A stretch of DNA of 64,000 nucleotides, taken from the NCBI RefSeq assembly GCF_000344685.1, contig NW_006920418.1, positions 303,326 through 367,325 on the forward strand, in the 5' to 3' direction. The notes beneath the pieces are model-generated. The model did not search any database. It worked only from the letters and a program-made list of their open reading frames with translations, and had not been told where the DNA came from. The stretch is from Gloeophyllum trabeum ATCC 11539 (lineage: Eukaryota > Basidiomycota > Agaricomycetes > Gloeophyllales > Gloeophyllaceae). Below, one piece after another: positions 57,028 to 64,000 of the stretch (the stretch's first letter is position 1; every line of letters starts with the position of its first letter). The position numbers and the translations under genes were made by a program.

Positions 57028-60000
57028 CCTGTCGTTATTCTCGCCAGTGTACAGCGAGAGTTGTGCTCTCCCTCGTATTGTAGGCATGAAGTTACTTACT
57101 ACAATCATTGCATGTTCACTTTCTGGCTGTGCTGAGCTTCCCGCCGCTTACCCTGAGTTTGCGGCAGCGGCAAGGGCAGTACCAAAAGGGCTTCAGCCCC
57201 ACGCGGAATAGATTCCATTGGTAGATATAGGGACGGTCGCAATACACCAGCCTTAGCGACGAAGAGGTACCTGTGTTTCCACTGATCATGACTCTATGAG
57301 GTTAGATTGAAGGTATAACATTCGTGCCATTCGTTCCCTCGTACCTGGGTAGGGAGATTCGCCCATGTCGGATCTTGTAGACTGTACTTATCGATATGTG
57401 CGCGCGGGAGAGCCGCAGATGCTGGTTCTTTATCTGATCGGCCATCGCCTGCATGTACACACTCACGTTGTGGGGTCATAGGAAAATGCCAGCGGACCCG
57501 CACCTTCATGTCTCTGAGCACATCAGGCGGTGTTCGGGATATTGCGCGTCAGGAAGCTGCGCAGTAAGCAGACGCTTCGTCTTAACTTGCTCGTGCGTCA
57601 GCGAATGATTTGAACTTTCTTACACCACATTCGGGGAGAATACTATCTTGCCCGTAGGTGACTAATGCGCATAAACAGTTATATCAGTGGGAGCGTCATT
57701 CTGGAGAAGAAATCAATGAGTACGACGACAAACTTCACCGCGTAGAGCATCGCTTGATTCGCCGAATGAGTTACATAACTGATACACTGGCATCCTTTGC
57801 GGCAGCCATGGCTGCAGCCATTCTGTAGCGGTAGCCGCTGGCTCCGGGCCAACTGCAGTTGCCTAATTTAGCCTGGCGAATCGGCGTATGGCATTGGAGT
57901 AAGTTGGGAGTGACGACCCACACAACGATGTCAGTGCCAGTTATGAAGTCTACCACTGCTTGCGACATACTCTGCAAGCATCGGGAACCAGGACTGCTCG
58001 GAAATCTCTCACTTGGTCTGCATAAGGGTGCTGACGGGCTGGATAAGTATGAAGAACTCACTGAAATATCGTATCAATTTGCCAGGGGATATATCCAGAC
58101 TTCGTCCAGGATAGCCTGCTCGGATGCATGGTGCCGCTCATATGGCACGTATGATTTTCGTCTCAGACATGCACAATCCGCGACCCAAAATCAATGGGCG
58201 GCGTCCGAACGTTATGCATCGTTAACCCTTTTCCCGTCACGAAGAAAACCCGGGCCCAGTTCCAGGTCCTTTCGTTCGACCCAGGCAGGATTGCGCAGGA
58301 CTGTTTCCGAGCCAGGATCTCTACGGCTCAAATGCTCATCAGCCTTCACCGCAAATAATCACAATCAAGATGTCACGAGCTTACGGCCGAGAGGAGAGAC
58401 CATGGCGCCTTGCCATGCGATGCGTTCCAGGCGTAGAATTGTGAGTCTTTCTGTTGAATCTATATGTCAGACTCCTTATCGAAAATCTTACTTGCAAAGT
58501 AGAAGGCGTCTGCATCTACAAAAATTAAACAGTGACATCGGAGTATGTAGCATGGCTGTAAACTCCGTATTTCCCTTCCAGACGCACCATACAATAAGAC
58601 TGCCCGATAACCGGTGGTCTGTGCAACAATGTTTTCTTCGTCAAGAGACCGCAACATGGGGACCGCAGCCGGTCGGGAAGCTCCTCTCAAGGCTGTGAAC
58701 TAGTTACAGTCCAACGTTAGCAATCAGCGTGAAGTTCCTGGCGGTCGATCCGCGCATGGGCTTCGTATTCAGCTCGGCGGTACGTCCACGACGTCCATAT
58801 CTTGCCATGAGCCGTCGATGAGTCCTCAGATGACGATACCTTCACACGAACCGAACAAAGTCGGTTTACTCGTGCAGTTATTCCGAGGGCGTGGAACTCG
58901 CTCGCTGTAGGGTCCGCCTCAGGCCCTCATCGTCATTATCGCTGTGCCGGTCCAGCTGTCGAGAAAGCCGAGAGCGAACTATCGCTTCTCCGCCAAGTTG
59001 GTCATACCGTTCGCACTCCTTTCCCTGTCTCCCCTGCCAAAGTCCATGATCCGAACCTTCACCGTTCGACATCCCTGTTCATGGCTTTCGTCACGGCCTT
59101 GGTTTGCAGTCCTCGATATCAGAACATCCCACCTTGGATCAGGGTTAGTTCCTTGCGAATCTGAGGCAGGCGTACCGAATGTTCCGGGTCATCCCACCCA
59201 ATGAAGCCCGTCCAAAACATCTTCCTATCGGACTGAGGGCGTTCGTCACTGGTCCCGACGCCACGGCGTGGCAAGAAGCAAGCGCGTGGTACAACTGACT
59301 CGATTGCCCGCTGTCACCCGCATGATTACGCGACCAGGCCGAGCGGGATTGCAGAGCTTGTTTCCTCCCAAATCCAATTGGACGTTGATATGTATCACAT
59401 CCACTGGATCCCAGTGTCGGCTCCCCTTCTCATGCCATTCAGTCCCTCGCTGACCTATTATACACTCAACAGTTCCTGCGTGCAGTTATCATACGCTGCT
59501 CGCTTCCTACACCTTACGTGGCTTTCTGAATGCCATATAAGTCCTCGACATACATTCGTCCGCTGTTGGTTGTTCCAGGGAGTCACGAATACGAAAGCAA
59601 ATAATTCCCCCTTCGACTACGGTAGGGTAATATGTCTTGGATCTAGCCTTATTTTGACCTTGCGCCATTTTCAGGCATATCAAAGTGACATACTTTACAA
59701 ACGCCGTATCTCTCCGTGTGGACGGATCCGCATGGATAACAAGAGACCACAGGCAGGGATAAATATCCTTAGATCACGATTACGTTTCACACCAAATAAA
59801 TTGCGAAATGTAGGTTTAGCTGACATCTTACCCCTTCACCCTGAGACAATGCCCGCTATCCCAGATCCAGGCGCTGAGCTGAGCATCTGTCAGGGTTGTG
59901 CCGCGTCAGGGAGCGCTAGAAAGAGCCCAGGTTCCGTCTAGACGGATGGGACCGCCTTTTCTCCTGGGCTTCCACCAAGGGCTCAAAAATACACCGTACC

Positions 60001-63000
60001 GCCCACGCCCTCTCACTGCCATCCTCTGCTCTCCGCAATCAAGCTTGTCGGACCGGCTCTTGGACTCAATGCTCTAAGTTGACGACGCGAGCGTGTGCTC
60101 AGACTCAGACTCAGGTGGTTGGTCGGGTGTCAAGGTCTGCAAGCACTCGTCTAGTGATGCGCGCAAGCTACCGAAGAATGTGGGGTCTCGGGCCATATGC
60201 CTCCCAGGCGTCCACTATCGATTCACTGGCGATGGTTTGCTGGAAGTTTCCTCGGAATCGAGCATATGTCTCATGGATGTCAAGCTTTAGCTGATTTGCT
60301 GCCTTAGATACAAGATACACCTGCTCATTGCCTCCAGCTTCGTCGGCCAGGTGACTGGAATCAGACAAGGAGACATCCCATGGGATAGGCGATTTGATGA
60401 CCAGCATCCTGACGGCGACGCTCTGTCTGATATACTACGTGGAAACCGCCCTAGCGGCTCTTGGGACGTCTACCTGCCGTTACGGTATTGCGGTCTCGTG
60501 GTATAGGGCATAACCCGCCGTCGCCCGCACGGGACTCGATAGTGAACATTCCTTTGTGACGGGTCGGTCATATAGCGCGCAGCAGGCACTCGCTAATTTT
60601 TCTTCCGTGCCAACCGTCTAAGGTCTGCTCTGTCAATCGATAAGGTCATGACGCCTACTGATCATTATCCAAGCAATCAATCCATCGACATCGACTGTCG
60701 CGATATTCTCGCATTCCGCAAGAAAATACTAGCCCCTACTGTGCCCACTTGTCCTGTTCTCCGACGCACATCGGAGAGCTCTTTACTTGTCGGCGTGGAT
60801 ATCGCCGCTTAGTTCCTGTATCAGGACGATGCATTCAGTACGTATACTTCCAGGAATATACATCAATTTGCCGTACCACCTTATTGTCACTACATGTCTC
60901 AAGGCATGGCCGCCCGCGGGGACCGTCAACACACTTTTAAAGACAATTCCATGCATGGTTATATTCAAAGATAGAATGTAGGTTCTCCTATCTCTCCGGT
61001 ATATCGTTCTCCGTAATCTCGTCATCCAACGACAGTCCACGAGCGAAGGCGGTCCAACTTAACACCACTTAGTCCGGCTGGTCCTTCTCGGGGAGCCAGG
61101 CCCTCGGGGTCACTAGACGCGCCCGTCTCTCATTGGCTCGTATGAAGAAAACCCGACCGCTGGAATTAGATCCGGCTCCACAACCACAGTGAGTGCCAGT
61201 AGCTAGTGTGCGTCTCCGTCGGTAACCTAACGGATGAGAGCCGCGCAGCTCAACTGTGCCTGCCTGGATTCGAACTACTGAAGCCAGTCCAATGGGCGTC
61301 CTTCAAACCTCGGTGCTTTTGTTGAAGTGCTTCTGGCGCGGTTACTACGTCGAACAGATCGCCAGAACACAGACTTACGCCTTGCTCCATGTGTGCGCGG
61401 AACGAGGTACTGGTCTGTGGACAGGTGACGGTCTTTAAATAGGACCTTGCCCCAATATGGTCAGATTACCAGGAGAAGTAAGTCCTAGTAAATCTGGGAC
61501 TTCATGTCTGAGAACTCAAACAGATCCTTTGAGACATGTTCTGTCAGCCCGCCAGCCTCTCGGAATATGTGTGGGAATTTAGTGAGACTGTACCAGTCGA
61601 ACGGTGGACAACCTTTGCCCGGAGAGAGGGCGGGCTAATCCATCAGCGACCAAAACCTTGGATTCTTCCACCGCCGGGAAGCTTCTGCTCTACTGCCATC
61701 GACATCCCCGTATGAAGCCCGTGACCGCTATATTCCACTTCTATCCCCTCTCAGGCGACTCAAACACAGGAGAGCTTTGCCCAGATTTGGCCGTTCCCCA
61801 CTCTAATCCACTTCAATCTCGAGCGGATTCAAGCCGGCCACTTGGCGTTCAGACTGTTGGCCGGTCTATATTTGGCACCGAGTCGAAGGACTGCTTCCGG
61901 CCATCTCAATATCCCGCCAAAATCAAGATCTACACCCGCTCTATGAACGTGATCCGACTGCGTGCGCTCGTGGCATTATCCAGGCTGAGAAGGCCCCGAC
62001 GCCGCATCTTGAACCAGTCTTCCTATGCTCCATCGCAGCTTTCACCGGTTGCCCAGGTATAGTTAATTCAGGGACGCTCAGTATTGTACGAACTCATCGT
62101 GGGCCTTGATACAGTTTTCGCTGTCGTCTGCTCAACACCTGGCCGTAAGGAACGAGGTCGCTCAGAAATATTAATCGACGGAACTACCGACTGAGACCGC
62201 GGAACATTCCTCCGCGACTTCGCCATCCCGCCGGCTCGTTGCATTCTCCATCTGGCGACTTCATCGGGGTGGACAGATTGGCGTTCGCTCTCGGGGAAAG
62301 TCCTCCCTCTATCAGCGCAACGTATTCCTAAGGCATCGCAAATTTGGCCGGATGCCTCTGCAGTCACTGCGGGTACGCCGTTCACCGGGTGACTGGCGCT
62401 TGTTTTCTGTAGCACGGATTTGCTGGAATGTTGTATCCAATGCTTTCCGCTTGTGTTGTGGGTCCCAGGGATATCTGGAGATGCCAAGCACCGGTGTGCC
62501 CAATCCGGAACGCCCTGGACGGTGATCTTTGTGATTAAAATGTGGTTTCGCGCGATGACCGAGGGATACGGATCGTGCCGTCCATGCCAATGACGCCCCA
62601 CTGTGCCTTGAGGTGCGTATGGTCCTGTTCCTTCATATGTACTTACTATGTTCCGTGTTGTTGATGCCCCGCATCCCAATACAGGACTTGTCAGACATGC
62701 TCTCGAAATCCACCGCGTATTTCCCTTTGAGAAGTACGAACTATCGTAAGTCGAGTCAGCATACTCACAGTTCGTTGCAGGCGCTCAAGCTGTGCTGGTC
62801 AAGTACGCTCTGATTGATGCACAGTTGGGTATGGAGTAGGCATCGTCGGGCTAGGTTCATAGGTAGATACGGGCGGATGACCTAGCCACAAGTAGAAATA
62901 CTGGAAAAGAGCATCAGTGGTAGGCTCCGAATGTCGATCTGAGTCTGATTGATGCTGCCATCAGTACAATCTCACCTCTTCAGGTGAGTCAGATGCAGAG

Positions 63001-64000
63001 GAAGTGAGAACTACCTTCCGCTTGGTACGGAAAGAGCAGTCGAAAACGGTACCTCAATCTATTCAAGCTTATCTGACGTGGCTGCGCTTGGGTGAATGAG
63101 TGCGGCTTTACACAGAACTCGCCGCTGCGTAAATCGAGCAAAACTTGTACCCACCTGCACGAATTACAGAACATCTAAAATTACTCTTGTGGGGACACAC
63201 AGAAACAGAGACGAGGCAACATAGTCGCTGGACGCGCTTTTCATAACACCCGGAAACGACATTTGACCGAACCGACAGCTCACGAACAATCATCCATGGA
63301 CAAGCACGAGAACCACCACCAAAACTACGCAGGACCACATGGAACCTATGATGAAGAAAAGCATGAACTGATCAGATAGTCTGCTCGATGATAGGACTGC
63401 AATGGAAAGATTAGAATATCAGAGAACCGGTTTCGACAAGAAGCAGAGCTTTCAGACGGCACTTCCTAATTGCTTTCGGTGGATGCTCATCACGAGGAAA
63501 AGTGCGACAGAAGGCAAACAAAAAGGAGGAAAAATAAAGCTTACCAGTCCAGAGAGGTGTCCCATTTCATGCAACGTCTACGCTGCCGTCGTCCGGTGCA
63601 TGTATATAAGAGAACAGAGAATATTTGGAACTCCGCTGCAAATTGAGGAAAACCACGCCGTTGCGTTACGGAAGTTCCCACACACGTATCCTCCCGAAAT
63701 TTGCGATAACCCTGTTGTAACCCTCTGGCAATAACCCCATAACCGCCGATAACTCTGCCATACGTTCACGTAAATTCATTAGGCAGGCCTCTAGACAGGG
63801 AACGCTTCCAGTGCCTAATTAGTGCGGCTTGATTTGCGCAGGATATTGAGTGTGTTTGGCGCTGGTCAAAACCCCCTGAGTAAGCCGTTGCTCTTTCGAA
63901 AATATCGTTTCTCTTGTTTTTTTTCTGCAATGGTGTACCTTGCCGATATTCTTTCGATGCCACTGCCATCATTCTGTTGCTGTTTCTTGAACTGCACTCT
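57028..64000. other. 7-kb region without a recognised gene
   Basis: Open frames of 150-280 codons occur (57859-58698 +, 59378-59941 +, 61604-62062 +, 62068-62679 -), but none shows a known domain, consistent splice structure or a start in clear promoter context. I found no tRNA, rRNA or CRISPR-like structure. The longest (279 codons) is borderline for chance and is noted under findings. The region may be decayed transposon sequence or hold lineage-specific genes. Confidence 0.4.

Noticed and set aside
61255..61300. tRNA-like GGATTCGAAC word
   Set aside because: The bases beside it cannot form a T-stem and no anticodon or acceptor arm is present.
62068..62679. 203-codon minus-strand frame starting MGCGASTTRN
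   Set aside because: No domain, no introns and no context; length is within what chance can give over 64 kb.

Overview
This is a stretch of nuclear chromosome from a filamentous basidiomycete, most likely an Agaricomycete. The reasons are genes broken by many 44-90 bp GT-AG introns, a fungal gene repertoire (WOPR regulator, BTB expansion, DUF6589 protein, formamidase, homogentisate dioxygenase) and alternating gene-dense and gene-poor blocks. Exon chains were built by hand from splice signals and reading phase. Almost all chains closed in frame, which is the main support for the coordinates; no homology search was run.

Layout. 1-7.4 kb: an apparently intact 6,177-bp transposon (684-6860) with near-perfect 334-bp terminal inverted repeats (TIRs) and a perfect 9-bp target duplication. 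It carries two convergent genes whose stop codons are 1 bp apart: a DUF6589 protein (candidate transposase) and a RecQ-family helicase with a C-terminal Zn-knuckle. 7.5-10.2 kb: formamidase in 25 exons. 10.9-14.8 kb and 24.6-28.3 kb: two pairs of related BTB/POZ-like genes, flanking an arrestin-domain protein (16.4-20.1 kb) and a TPR protein (20.6-22.6 kb). 28.5-30.8 kb: a transketolase-family enzyme. 31.5-33.8 kb: REX1/RNH70-type RNA exonuclease. 33.8-37.7 kb: no recognised gene. 37.7-40.0 kb: homogentisate 1,2-dioxygenase with an apparent mitochondrial presequence. 40.8-41.3 kb: small unknown gene. 41.4-43.7 kb: inverted-repeat-rich spacer. 43.7-49.8 kb: compact housekeeping block with an HSBP1-like protein, NAS6/gankyrin, TFIIH subunit TFB2 (head to head with NAS6) and a Gti1/Pac2 (WOPR) transcription factor. 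49.8-55.6 kb: gene-poor, ending in a MITE with 100-bp perfect TIRs interrupted by an N gap that looks like an assembly artefact. 55.7-57.0 kb: aldo/keto reductase. 57.0-64.0 kb: no gene recognised.

The genes do not form one pathway. Formamidase, homogentisate dioxygenase, aldo/keto reductase and the transketolase-like enzyme are metabolic; REX1, TFB2, NAS6, HSBP1-like and WOPR act in RNA processing, transcription and proteostasis. The stand-out item is the two-gene DUF6589/RecQ transposon, in which both genes are read inward from identical TIRs.
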